Of a DNA stretch of 8,659 bases, positions 1 to 6,647 are shown one piece after another. Source of the DNA: Bacteroidales bacterium (GTDB lineage: Bacteria > Bacteroidota > Bacteroidia > Bacteroidales > Tenuifilaceae). The first letter of the stretch is position 1. The number at the start of each line of letters is the position of its first letter. The notes below the pieces were generated by a model, which made no database searches, was not told the origin of the DNA, and saw only the letters and a list, made by a program, of their open reading frames with translations. The stretch spans positions 1-8,659 of the forward strand of contig WBUV01000107.1 of NCBI GenBank assembly GCA_008933525.1. The letters run 5' to 3'. Made by a program: the position numbers and the translations under genes.

Positions 1-754
1 GTTTTAGTAGGATTGAGCAACCATCCTTGATATCCTGGGTGATGATATTTCCACCGAAAGGAATAACGGCAGTATGGCGAACATTTCCGTTGTAGTAGAT
101 GGCCAAATCGGTAGTACCACCACCAATATCAACCAAAGCAACGCCAGCCTCGCGCTCATCGTCGGTTAGAACGGACTCGCCCGATGCAAGTGGCTCAAGA
201 ACCAACTCGTTAACGTTTAGTCCAACTCGGTTAACGCACTTCTCGATGTGCTTTGCCGATGATGTTTTGCCAATTACAATATGGAAGTTTGCCTCCAAAC
301 GGCGGCCTACCATACCTACAGGCTTATCAACCGACTCATTGTCGATAAAGTACTCCAGCGGAAGAACGTGCAGGATTGTTTCGCCAGCCTCAACAGGTAT
401 GCGGTGCATATCGTTAATTAGCCTGTTTATGTCCTTCTGCGAAATTTCCACATCGTCGGACTCAAGGTTGATATATCCACGGTTCTTGATGCTGCGGATA
501 TGCTGACCAGCAATACCTACGTAAACCGACTTAAAATCGATTCCAGTTTCAATCTTTACCTCGTTAACTGTTTTTTCGATAGCCTTAACGGTATCCTCGA
601 TATTCTGAATCATACCCTTCTTAATTCCGGTCGATTCAGTGGTGCTTAACCCAACTATCTGAAGCTTTCCGTTAGGAGTCTTTTTGCCAACCAATGTTAC
701 CACTTTGGTGGTTCCAAGGTCAATTGCTGCTACATACTCATTACTTTGTGCCAT
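1..754 (-). CDS. ftsA: Cell division protein FtsA, N-terminal 251 residues (gene continues beyond the left edge)
   Basis: FtsA is the actin-like ATPase that tethers FtsZ filaments to the cytoplasmic membrane and recruits later divisome proteins. The visible protein begins MAQSNEYVAAIDLGTTK. It carries the actin-fold phosphate-1 loop DLGTTK at residues 12-17 and the phosphate-2 loop DIGGGTTD at 209-216. The stretch between them (about 85-165, including the HVLPLEYFID segment near 129-138) matches the FtsA-specific 1C subdomain that replaces actin subdomain 1B. The frame is open to base 2, so the second half, including the C-terminal membrane-binding helix, lies outside the window. The ATG at 752-754 was chosen because the actin strand begins directly after it; it lies 4 nt after the ftsQ stop, suggesting translational coupling. 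Hsp70 or MreB/ParM relatives are the only alternatives, and the 1C region and gene context argue against them. By family convention ftsZ is expected next, but it is not seen here. Confidence 0.95.
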   Translation of the reverse strand, partial: MAQSNEYVAAIDLGTTKVVTLVGKKTPNGKLQIVGLSTTESTGIKKGMIQNIEDTVKAIEKTVNEVKIETGIDFKSVYVGIAGQHIRSIKNRGYINLESDDVEISQKDINRLINDMHRIPVEAGETILHVLPLEYFIDNESVDKPVGMVGRRLEANFHIVIGKTSSAKHIEKCVNRVGLNVNELVLEPLASGESVLTDDEREAGVALVDIGGGTTDLAIYYNGNVRHTAVIPFGGNIITQDIKDGCSILLK

Positions 755-758
755 AGTG

Positions 759-1565
759 TTATCGTTTAGTGCAAACTATTTGATTTGAATACTTTAAGTT
801 TATTATTTTGTATTTATTCCAACCCTCAGTTGGTAGTGCCTCCTTGTAGAACACCATCAACTTTTTGAGTTTAACTCTAAAATTCCTAAATCCACCGAGC
901 TGTATAACGTGAGGCCCAACCACTGGAATTAACTCCACATTGCGAGTTCCGTTAACGTAAACCTGCGCAATTTGTGCATTCCAAAAATCATCCTCCGATA
1001 CAAACTTTGCGAAATCGTAGATTCGGCAAATCGTTGGCTTTTCGCCCCCAACAATGCTATCGTTCCACGCCAACACATTCACGTTGGGCTTAGCCTTAAA
1101 CGGTTCCTTAACGTTACCGCTAACCACCATTACGTGTGCTGTATAGTTTGGCGATGTTGGCATAATCAAACCCTCATCGTCGATATAGTAGCTCTGCCCA
1201 GTGGCGTTGAAAACACGCACCAACGGACGACGCTGCTTAACTGTAACACGCAACTTTCCATCGAGCGATTTGTAAACCTGAACATCGCGTACCGCAACCA
1301 TCCCCGAAATCTCATCCTCCAGTTTTTTAGTGTTGATATCGGTGAGCGGTTTACCCATTGGCGTTGCCTTCGACGAAGTAAGCATTCGCTTAACCGTGGC
1401 TGACCTCACGAATTGATAATCGGCGCTATCCAATACCTCTACCTCAATAGATTTGCAAACCACACCCTTAGCCCGTTTCGATGAGAACATCAAACCGTAC
1501 ACCAGGTAGGCGATTAAAATCAGCCAAGCCACAGAGAATAGTATGATTTTGCTACGCTTCTTCAT
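759..1565 (-). CDS. ftsQ: Cell division protein FtsQ (DivIB family), bitopic membrane protein
   Basis: FtsQ is a low-abundance bitopic protein that links cytoplasmic divisome parts to the periplasmic FtsL/FtsB complex. The 268-residue product has a short basic N-terminus (MKKRSK), one membrane helix at about residues 7-27, and an extracytoplasmic part. That part starts with a POTRA-like segment (about 36-112, ending in the strand KLRVTVKQRRPLVRVFN), followed by the beta domain with YYIDDEGLIMP at 126-136. The end, NLKYSNQIVCTKR, resembles what I know of Bacteroidota FtsQ. Overall identity to proteobacterial FtsQ is low, so the assignment rests on topology, the POTRA/beta order and the position between murC and ftsA. 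The start lies 1 nt after the murC stop and the stop lies 4 nt before ftsA, so the three are almost certainly cotranscribed. In many proteobacteria ddl separates murC and ftsQ; there is no room for it here. Confidence 0.9.
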   Translation of the reverse strand: MKKRSKIILFSVAWLILIAYLVYGLMFSSKRAKGVVCKSIEVEVLDSADYQFVRSATVKRMLTSSKATPMGKPLTDINTKKLEDEISGMVAVRDVQVYKSLDGKLRVTVKQRRPLVRVFNATGQSYYIDDEGLIMPTSPNYTAHVMVVSGNVKEPFKAKPNVNVLAWNDSIVGGEKPTICRIYDFAKFVSEDDFWNAQIAQVYVNGTRNVELIPVVGPHVIQLGGFRNFRVKLKKLMVFYKEALPTEGWNKYKIINLKYSNQIVCTKR

Positions 1566-1566
1566 G

Positions 1567-2946
1567 TTACTTACTTTTCAAAACCTCCACAATTTGAGGC
1601 ACTAAATGGTCGATATCGCCTGCGCCCATTGTCACCAAAATATCTATATCGTTCTTTGCAACCCACTCCAAAATATTGTTCTTGCTCAAAAGCACCTTGT
1701 TTGGGTTCTTCATTCTTTCTAAAATTGAGTTCGATGTTACGCCCTCAATCGGCAACTCGCGTGCTGGGTAAATATCGAGCAGGATTGCCGTATCCAACTT
1801 ATCGAGCGATTGCGCAAACTCATCGGCAAAATCGCGCGTGCGACTGTAAAGATGAGGCTGAAACACCCCAACAACCTTGCGGTTGGGGAACACATCGCGC
1901 ACCGATTCAACCATTGCGTTGATTTCCTGTGGGTGATGTGCATAATCGTCAATATATATTGATGTTGCGTTCTTGAACTGCACATCGAACCTGCGAACTA
2001 CACCGGAGAAACTTTGCAAACCGCTACGTAACTCATCACTACTAATTCCCACTGCCAATGCAGCAGCCGATGCCGCAAGTGCATTCTCCAGATTATACTT
2101 CCCGGGAACTCCCAAGTGCAGATTATCGATACTTCCGCTTGGGGTATTCAGGGTGAAGTTGTAGAAACCATCAACAATGCGGATATTTGATGGATAAACA
2201 TCAGCATTACTAGTAAAACCGTAGGTAATGACCTTTACTCCCGAGGCTAACTTTGGAGTGAAATTCAAACCCTGCTTCATCACCAAAAAGCCATTAGGCT
2301 TAATTTGACCTGCAAATAGCCCAAATGCCTCCAAAACGTGCTCGTGGGTTCCGTAAATATCCAAATGGTCGGCATCAACCGATGTGATTATTGCCAGATG
2401 AGGGAATAGGCTTAGGAAACTTCTATCGTACTCATCGGCCTCAACCACCAGTAGGTTTTTGCCCTTATCGGCCGTAACAAGGTTGCTTCCAAAGTTCTTG
2501 GAAATTCCACCTAAAAAAGCATCGCAACCAACCGATGAACTTCCCAACAAGTGCGAAAGCATTGTGGTTGTTGATGTTTTTCCGTGCGTACCAGCAACAC
2601 CCAAAACGCTCATTGCCGATGCAATAAAGCCCAATGCCTGTGCGCGTTTTATAATTGCGAAACCATTGTTCTTAAAGAAATTCAACTCGGTATGCTCCGC
2701 TGGAATTGCAGGAGTATAAATGATCAAAGTACCATTTAATGAGCGAAAATCGGCAGGGATAAGATTTACATCATCTGTATAGTGAACTGCAACGCCCATA
2801 TTCTCCAAATCAACGGTTATACCCGACGATGTTCTATCGTAACCAGCAACAGCCTTTCCACGCTGAACAAAGTAACGAGCCAATGCGCTCATCCCAATGC
2901 CGCCTATCCCTACAAAGTAAACCCGTTTAATTTGCTCAAAATCCAT
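1567..2946 (-). CDS. murC: UDP-N-acetylmuramate--L-alanine ligase MurC
   Basis: MurC is the cytoplasmic ligase that uses ATP to attach L-alanine to UDP-MurNAc, the first step of stem-peptide assembly. The 459-residue protein has the three-domain Mur ligase layout. The N-terminal UDP-binding Rossmann fold has GIGGIGMSAL at residues 13-22. The central ATPase has the P-loop GTHGKTST at 119-126, VEADEYD at 168-174 (metal/ATP site acid) and DADHLDIYG at 191-199. The C-terminal domain has RRF at 318-320 and DDYAHHP at 333-339, then FQPHLYSRT at 362-370. The histidine in GTHGKT and the DDYAHHP motif separate MurC from MurD, MurE and MurF; Mpl is a close relative but does not sit in this cluster. Length is normal. 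It lies 38 nt after murG, across a heptamer-repeat gap, and 1 nt before ftsQ. It contains the only GATC tetranucleotide of the window (2722-2725). Confidence 0.98.
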   Translation of the reverse strand: MDFEQIKRVYFVGIGGIGMSALARYFVQRGKAVAGYDRTSSGITVDLENMGVAVHYTDDVNLIPADFRSLNGTLIIYTPAIPAEHTELNFFKNNGFAIIKRAQALGFIASAMSVLGVAGTHGKTSTTTMLSHLLGSSSVGCDAFLGGISKNFGSNLVTADKGKNLLVVEADEYDRSFLSLFPHLAIITSVDADHLDIYGTHEHVLEAFGLFAGQIKPNGFLVMKQGLNFTPKLASGVKVITYGFTSNADVYPSNIRIVDGFYNFTLNTPSGSIDNLHLGVPGKYNLENALAASAAALAVGISSDELRSGLQSFSGVVRRFDVQFKNATSIYIDDYAHHPQEINAMVESVRDVFPNRKVVGVFQPHLYSRTRDFADEFAQSLDKLDTAILLDIYPARELPIEGVTSNSILERMKNPNKVLLSKNNILEWVAKNDIDILVTMGAGDIDHLVPQIVEVLKSK

Positions 2947-2948
2947 AT

Positions 2949-2983
2949 TAGTTGATGGTTGACAGTTGCTTGTTGTTCGTTAT
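2949..2983. repeat. Five tandem degenerate 7-bp units filling the murG-murC gap
   Basis: On the plus strand the gap reads as consecutive heptamers TAGTTGA, TGGTTGA, CAGTTGC, TTGTTGT and TCGTTAT. All five carry GTT at unit positions 3-5, and the first four have G at position 6. The units occupy 35 of the 38 bases between the murG stop and the murC start. The pattern is seen directly in the sequence. Its function is unknown; it may be a remnant of replication slippage or a spacer element. Confidence 0.6.
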
Positions 2984-2984
2984 T

Positions 2985-4097
2985 TTAGTTCGCTGATAAT
3001 TTCAAAACCTCATTCGCAATAATATTCGCCGAATTTGGCAATGCCATTTTCAGAATATTAGCGGATAAATTCTTCAATTTAGCATTGTCGGATACCAGTG
3101 CAATGGCAGTATTCACCAACTCCAACTTTGCATTAGCATCGGTCACCATAACAGCAGCATTGTTCTTTACCAAGGCCATTGCGTTGTGCGTTTGGTGGTC
3201 CTCAGCCACATTTGGCGATGGAACCAAAATTGAAGGTTTTGCCACCAAGCAAAGCTCCGAGATTGTTCCTGCACCTGCGCGTGAGATAATTACATCGGCA
3301 GCAGCGTATGCAAAATCCATTCTATTGATAAAATCGAATAGCCTAATGTTATGCGCATTGTAGCCTGCTAACTGCTGCTTAATATCCAAGTAGTAAATCT
3401 TCCCGGTTTGCCAAATCACCGTGATATCGTGATGTGTGACTAACTCGGTCATATTTGCCATTATACTCTGGTTGATAGTACGAGCACCAAGGCTACCGCC
3501 TAAAACCAGAATCACCTTTTGGTTTGGATTGATATCGAAGTACTTTAAAGCCTCCTCCTTGGTTGCGGTCAACTTCTCCAAATCCTGACGCACAGGGTTA
3601 CCGGTCATCAGAATCCTATCCTTTGGAAAATACTTCTCCATTCCATCGTATGCAACACAAATTTTATAAGCCTTTGCAGCCAACATCTTGTTGGTTACTC
3701 CAGCGTAAGAGTTCTGCTCCTGAATAAGCGTTGGTATATTGGCTTTTTGAGCAGCCTTTAGGATTGGCCCACTGGCGTAACCGCCAACACCAACCACAAC
3801 GGCAGGCTTAAAATCGGCAATAATCTTGCGCGCCATCCTCATACTCTTGAAGAGTTTGAAGAAAAACGACACATTTTTCAATGTCAACTTACGCTGAAAA
3901 CCAACCACTGGCAAGCCAACAATGTTGTAGCCTGCCTTTGGTACACGCTCCATCTCCATTTTGCCTTCGGCACCTACAAAAAGAATCTCAACCTCAGGGT
4001 TAATTTCCTTCAGCGCATTTGCAATGGATATGGCTGGGAAAATATGACCTCCCGTGCCGCCACCGCTAATTATTATCTTCAACTGGTTCTTCTCCAT
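2985..4097 (-). CDS. murG: UDP-N-acetylglucosamine--undecaprenyl-pyrophosphoryl-MurNAc-pentapeptide GlcNAc transferase MurG
   Basis: MurG is a peripheral inner-membrane GT-B glycosyltransferase (family GT28) that adds GlcNAc from UDP-GlcNAc to lipid I, giving lipid II. In the 370-residue protein the N-terminal glycine-rich loop GGGTGGHIFPA is at residues 12-22 and the second G-loop GVGGYASGP at 103-111. The acceptor-side segment QEQNSYAG is at 126-133, GNPVR at 166-170, and the C-domain loop GGSLGA at 200-205. The donor-binding region SRAGAGTISEL (272-282) is followed by VPSPNVAEDHQTHNA (292-306). All hallmark motifs are present and the length is normal. The ATG at 4095-4097 is only 11 residues ahead of the G-loop, so no later start is plausible. 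The first 32 nt overlap the end of ftsW in another frame, which suggests that MurG translation depends on ribosomes finishing ftsW. Downstream is a 38 nt gap before murC. Confidence 0.98.
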   Translation of the reverse strand: MEKNQLKIIISGGGTGGHIFPAISIANALKEINPEVEILFVGAEGKMEMERVPKAGYNIVGLPVVGFQRKLTLKNVSFFFKLFKSMRMARKIIADFKPAVVVGVGGYASGPILKAAQKANIPTLIQEQNSYAGVTNKMLAAKAYKICVAYDGMEKYFPKDRILMTGNPVRQDLEKLTATKEEALKYFDINPNQKVILVLGGSLGARTINQSIMANMTELVTHHDITVIWQTGKIYYLDIKQQLAGYNAHNIRLFDFINRMDFAYAAADVIISRAGAGTISELCLVAKPSILVPSPNVAEDHQTHNAMALVKNNAAVMVTDANAKLELVNTAIALVSDNAKLKNLSANILKMALPNSANIIANEVLKLSAN

Positions 4098-5235
4098 CGA
4101 ATAGTTCAGTTTTATTCTGTGTCCTACTAATACTTAATATTATCCCAAAGGCTGCGCTTGAAAAGAACAGCGATGTTCCTCCCATACTAACCAATGGTAA
4201 CGGTTGTCCGGTAACAGGAATTAAGTTTACCGCAACCATCATATTTACCAAGGCCTGCAGCGCCATCAGCAATGCAAGCCCAAAGGCCAGAAAGGCCGGA
4301 AACGTTCGTTTGGCATTCTTGACAATTAATGCCGACCTAAATAGCAATATCAGGTATAATGCAAGAATTATTGTGCCTCCCAACAATCCATACTCCTCCA
4401 CAATAATTGCAAAGATGAAATCCGAGTATGGATGTGGTAGAAAATTACGCTGGGTTGAACGCCCAGGGCCTTTTCCAATTATTCCGCCAGTTGCAATGGC
4501 AATCTTTGATTGCTCCACCTGATAGTTCCCTTCGCCATTATCGCCGCTGGCAAAATTCTCGATACGGTTCATCCAAGTATGAACCCTACCTACATTCTCA
4601 AACTGCAAAGCAATCACAATAAATGCTCCAAGCAACAGTACTCCTAGGCCTGTAAATCCAAGCAGGTACTTAAGGTTTACCCTGCCCACAAACATCATAA
4701 TCCAGCAGGCCAAGCCAAGCAATGCTGCTGTAGAAAAGTTTGCAGGAAGAATAAGCATACAAATCAGTCCAATTGGAATTACTAGCGGCACAAAGCCTTG
4801 GCGCAAATCCTTTATATCCTTTTGTTTCTGCGATAGTATTTTTGACACATACATTATCAACGCCAACTTGGCCACGTCCGATGTCTGGAATGTTATTCCG
4901 AGCCCCGGAACCTCCAACCAGCGCGATGCTTGGTTCAGTGTTGCTCCAAAAACAAGCGTTATTAGCAGCAACGGCACCGAAATTCCAAGCAGAATGGTGG
5001 AAAGTGGATAGTAAACCTTGTAACTGATAAGATGAGTGATAAAAACTATTGAAAGCCCTAGCCCTAAGAAAATCAACTGTTTTATTAGGAAGTAGGTTGT
5101 ACTTCCACCGTGAAATCGATACGCCAAAGAACCTGTTGAGCTGTAAACAGCCAACAATGACATGGCCGATAGGATAATAACTACCGTCCATATCACTCTA
5201 TCTCCTTTAAAATATCGTCCAAACAGTGTTGACAT
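4066..5235 (-). CDS. ftsW: Septal peptidoglycan glycosyltransferase FtsW (SEDS family)
   Basis: FtsW is the SEDS-family polytopic membrane enzyme that polymerises lipid II at the septum together with its class B penicillin-binding protein partner (FtsI). The 389-residue product is strongly hydrophobic, with about ten membrane helices. Recognisable SEDS segments are RWLEVPGLGITFQTSDVAK (105-123), NFSTAALLG (166-174), a large extracytoplasmic loop at about 212-270, and LPHPYSDFIFAIIVEEYG (266-283). Asp272 of the last segment matches the conserved SEDS catalytic aspartate. VTGQPLPLVSMGGTS (341-355) is the usual C-terminal signature. RodA is the close paralogue; placement between murD and murG inside the dcw cluster favours FtsW. 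The ATG at 5233-5235 is preceded by an A-rich leader without a Shine-Dalgarno site and by a heptamer-repeat/hairpin region. The acidic, probably cytoplasmic tail overlaps the start of murG by 32 nt. Confidence 0.96.
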   Translation of the reverse strand: MSTLFGRYFKGDRVIWTVVIILSAMSLLAVYSSTGSLAYRFHGGSTTYFLIKQLIFLGLGLSIVFITHLISYKVYYPLSTILLGISVPLLLITLVFGATLNQASRWLEVPGLGITFQTSDVAKLALIMYVSKILSQKQKDIKDLRQGFVPLVIPIGLICMLILPANFSTAALLGLACWIMMFVGRVNLKYLLGFTGLGVLLLGAFIVIALQFENVGRVHTWMNRIENFASGDNGEGNYQVEQSKIAIATGGIIGKGPGRSTQRNFLPHPYSDFIFAIIVEEYGLLGGTIILALYLILLFRSALIVKNAKRTFPAFLAFGLALLMALQALVNMMVAVNLIPVTGQPLPLVSMGGTSLFFSSAAFGIILSISRTQNKTELFDGEEPVEDNN

Positions 5236-5248
5236 ATCTTTTTAGTTT
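5236..5248 (-). promoter_or_regulatory. A-rich translation leader of ftsW without Shine-Dalgarno site
   Basis: Immediately before the ftsW ATG the sense strand reads AAACTAAAAAGAT. No GGAGG-like element is present at the usual distance. A-rich leaders of this kind are the normal initiation context in Bacteroidota, where Shine-Dalgarno pairing is little used, so this supports the chosen start. Confidence 0.45.
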
Positions 5249-5276
5249 ACTGACCATGGTCCATAGACCATAGTTT
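5242..5276. repeat. Degenerate 7-bp tandem repeat in the murD-ftsW gap
   Basis: Plus-strand heptamers TTAGTTT, ACTGACC, ATGGTCC, ATAGACC and ATAGTTT follow one another, each with G at position 4; the middle three share the ending CC. They cover 35 of the 57 bases between murD and ftsW. The unit differs in sequence from that of the murG-murC gap but has the same period and copy number. The outer two units are weak matches, so the repeat may be only three units long. Confidence 0.5.
5254..5273 (-). promoter_or_regulatory. Small hairpin in the leader of ftsW
   Basis: In the transcribed sense (minus strand) the bases can fold as CTATGGTC - TATG - GACCATGG: an 8-bp stem with one G-U wobble and a 4-nt loop, ending 18 nt before the ftsW ATG. 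No U-run follows it, so it is not a rho-independent terminator. It could affect ftsW translation or protect mRNA ends, but it may simply be a by-product of the heptamer repeat it lies in. Confidence 0.35.
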
Positions 5277-5292
5277 TTATTTAGTGAAAACA

Positions 5293-6627
5293 CTATAACT
5301 CACGAACCGCTGCTTTAAACTTACGTCCACGGTCCTCGTAGTTCTCGAACAAGTCGAAACTAGCGCAGGCAGGCGAAAGTAAAACAGTATCGCCTGGGCT
5401 TGCCAACTTGTAGGCTTGCTGAACTGCCTCCTCGGCAGAACGAGCATCGACCATAACGCTAATTACATCGCCAAAAGCCTTATGTAGTTTAGCATTATCA
5501 ACTCCCAAACACACTATCGCCTTAACTTTAGCCTTTACCAAATCCATCAACTCGGAATAGTCGTTACCCTTATCAACTCCGCCAACAATCCAAACCACAG
5601 GGGTATCCATACTTTCCAATGCGTACCATGTTGAGTTCACGTTGGTTGCCTTGGAGTCGTTTATATACTTAACGCCCTTTATGGTTAAAACGGGCTCTAG
5701 CCTGTGCTCAACGCCCTGAAAATCGGAAAGCGATTCGCGTATCACCTCTTTACGGATGTTCAATACGTGACCCGCAATTCCTGCGGCCATTGAGTTGTAA
5801 ATGTTATGCTTTCCTTTTAAAGACAATTCGTTAATTGACATACAAAAATCACTATCATCGTAATTAATGAATAGATGCTCGTTCTCAATCCACGACGTTT
5901 GGTTATCCTTAGTCCGAATGGAGAATGGCAATTGCTGTGCTCTTAGCACAATGCGCTTAAGTTGCTCAATTGTAACAGCATCGTCGGAACAAAAGATAAA
6001 ACAATCGTCCTCGGAAAGATTTTTAGTGATGCGGAATTTAGATTCTACGTAGTTCTGCATCTTATAATCGTACCTATCCAAATGGTCGGGGGTGATATTC
6101 AGCAAAATGGCGATATCGGGCTTGAACTCGTAGACTCCATCCAACTGAAAACTACTTAGCTCAATAACGTAGTAATCAAAATTATTCTCAGCCACCTGAT
6201 AGGCAAAACTATTTCCAATGTTTCCCGCTAAACCAACATTCAACCCAGCCTTCTGCATCATATGGTAAATAAGCGAGGTGGTAGTAGTTTTTCCGTTGCT
6301 GCCAGTTATACAAACCGTGTAGGCATTGGTGTAACGTCCAGCAAACTCAATCTCCGAAATAATTGGAATTGCTTTTTCGCGAATTTTCACAATTAAAGGC
6401 GCCTTATCGGGAATGCCAGGGCTTTTAATCACCTCGTCGGCGTTGAGGATTAACTCCTCGGTGTGCTTACCCTCTTCCCAGCGAATGCTGTACTTATCGA
6501 GCCACTCCTTGTAGCGAGGCTTAATGGCCGACGAATCGGAAAGGAAAACATCAAAACCCTGCTTGTGAGCCAACACAGCCGCACCAGCACCGCTTTCGCC
6601 TCCACCTAGTATAACTATTCGCTTCAT
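5293..6627 (-). CDS. murD: UDP-N-acetylmuramoyl-L-alanine--D-glutamate ligase MurD
   Basis: MurD is the cytoplasmic ATP-dependent ligase that adds D-glutamate to UDP-MurNAc-L-alanine. The 444-residue protein shows the Mur ligase domains in order. The N-terminal nucleotide-binding fold has ILGGGESGAGAA at residues 6-17 and the MurD-typical VIKSPGIP at 66-73. The P-loop GSNGKTTTT is at 109-117, followed by ELSSFQLD at 156-163, NITPDHLDRY at 177-186 and KGKHNIYN at 271-278. The C-terminal domain has GVEHRLE at 305-311, NDSKATN at 323-329, GGVDKG at 349-354 and SPACASFDLF at 418-427, followed by YEDRGRKF. SPACASFD and NDSKATN are diagnostic for MurD among the Mur ligases. Length is normal. It follows mraY after 20 A-rich nt and is separated from ftsW by the longest gap of the window (57 nt). 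Confidence 0.98.
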   Translation of the reverse strand: MKRIVILGGGESGAGAAVLAHKQGFDVFLSDSSAIKPRYKEWLDKYSIRWEEGKHTEELILNADEVIKSPGIPDKAPLIVKIREKAIPIISEIEFAGRYTNAYTVCITGSNGKTTTTSLIYHMMQKAGLNVGLAGNIGNSFAYQVAENNFDYYVIELSSFQLDGVYEFKPDIAILLNITPDHLDRYDYKMQNYVESKFRITKNLSEDDCFIFCSDDAVTIEQLKRIVLRAQQLPFSIRTKDNQTSWIENEHLFINYDDSDFCMSINELSLKGKHNIYNSMAAGIAGHVLNIRKEVIRESLSDFQGVEHRLEPVLTIKGVKYINDSKATNVNSTWYALESMDTPVVWIVGGVDKGNDYSELMDLVKAKVKAIVCLGVDNAKLHKAFGDVISVMVDARSAEEAVQQAYKLASPGDTVLLSPACASFDLFENYEDRGRKFKAAVREL

Positions 6628-6647
6628 ACTATTTGTTTTTATTTTGA
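6628..6647 (-). promoter_or_regulatory. A-rich translation leader of murD without Shine-Dalgarno site
   Basis: The 20 nt between the mraY stop and the murD ATG read in the sense direction as TCAAAATAAAAACAAATAGT. This is A-rich, with a single G at the end and no ribosomal anti-Shine-Dalgarno complement. It is consistent with a Bacteroidota-type start and leaves no room for a promoter. Confidence 0.45.

Noticed and set aside
99..506. 135-codon open frame on the plus strand
   Set aside because: It lies wholly antisense to ftsA, whose actin-fold motifs are intact. Its product is Ser/Thr/Arg-rich with no recognisable domain, as expected for a shadow of a codon-biased gene.
972..1403. 143-codon open frame on the plus strand
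   Set aside because: It is antisense to ftsQ. The product has no domain pattern, and no leader or partner gene on that strand supports it.
4670..5191. 173-codon same-strand frame shifted within ftsW
   Set aside because: Its length is notable, but the product has no family signature, whereas the overlapping ftsW frame has all the SEDS motifs. It is most likely an out-of-frame reading of a hydrophobic gene.
5254..5273. Hairpin considered as a rho-independent terminator splitting the operon between murD and ftsW
   Set aside because: The stem is short with moderate GC, and the following sense bases (CAGTAAACTAAAAAG) lack a U-tract. Transcription most likely reads through.
5236..5292. Internal promoter for ftsW-murG-murC-ftsQ-ftsA
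   Set aside because: I looked for the Bacteroidota sigma-ABfr pattern (TTTG near -33, TAnnTTTG near -7) on the minus strand in this gap and the 38-nt murG-murC gap and found no match. A promoter inside a coding region cannot be excluded.
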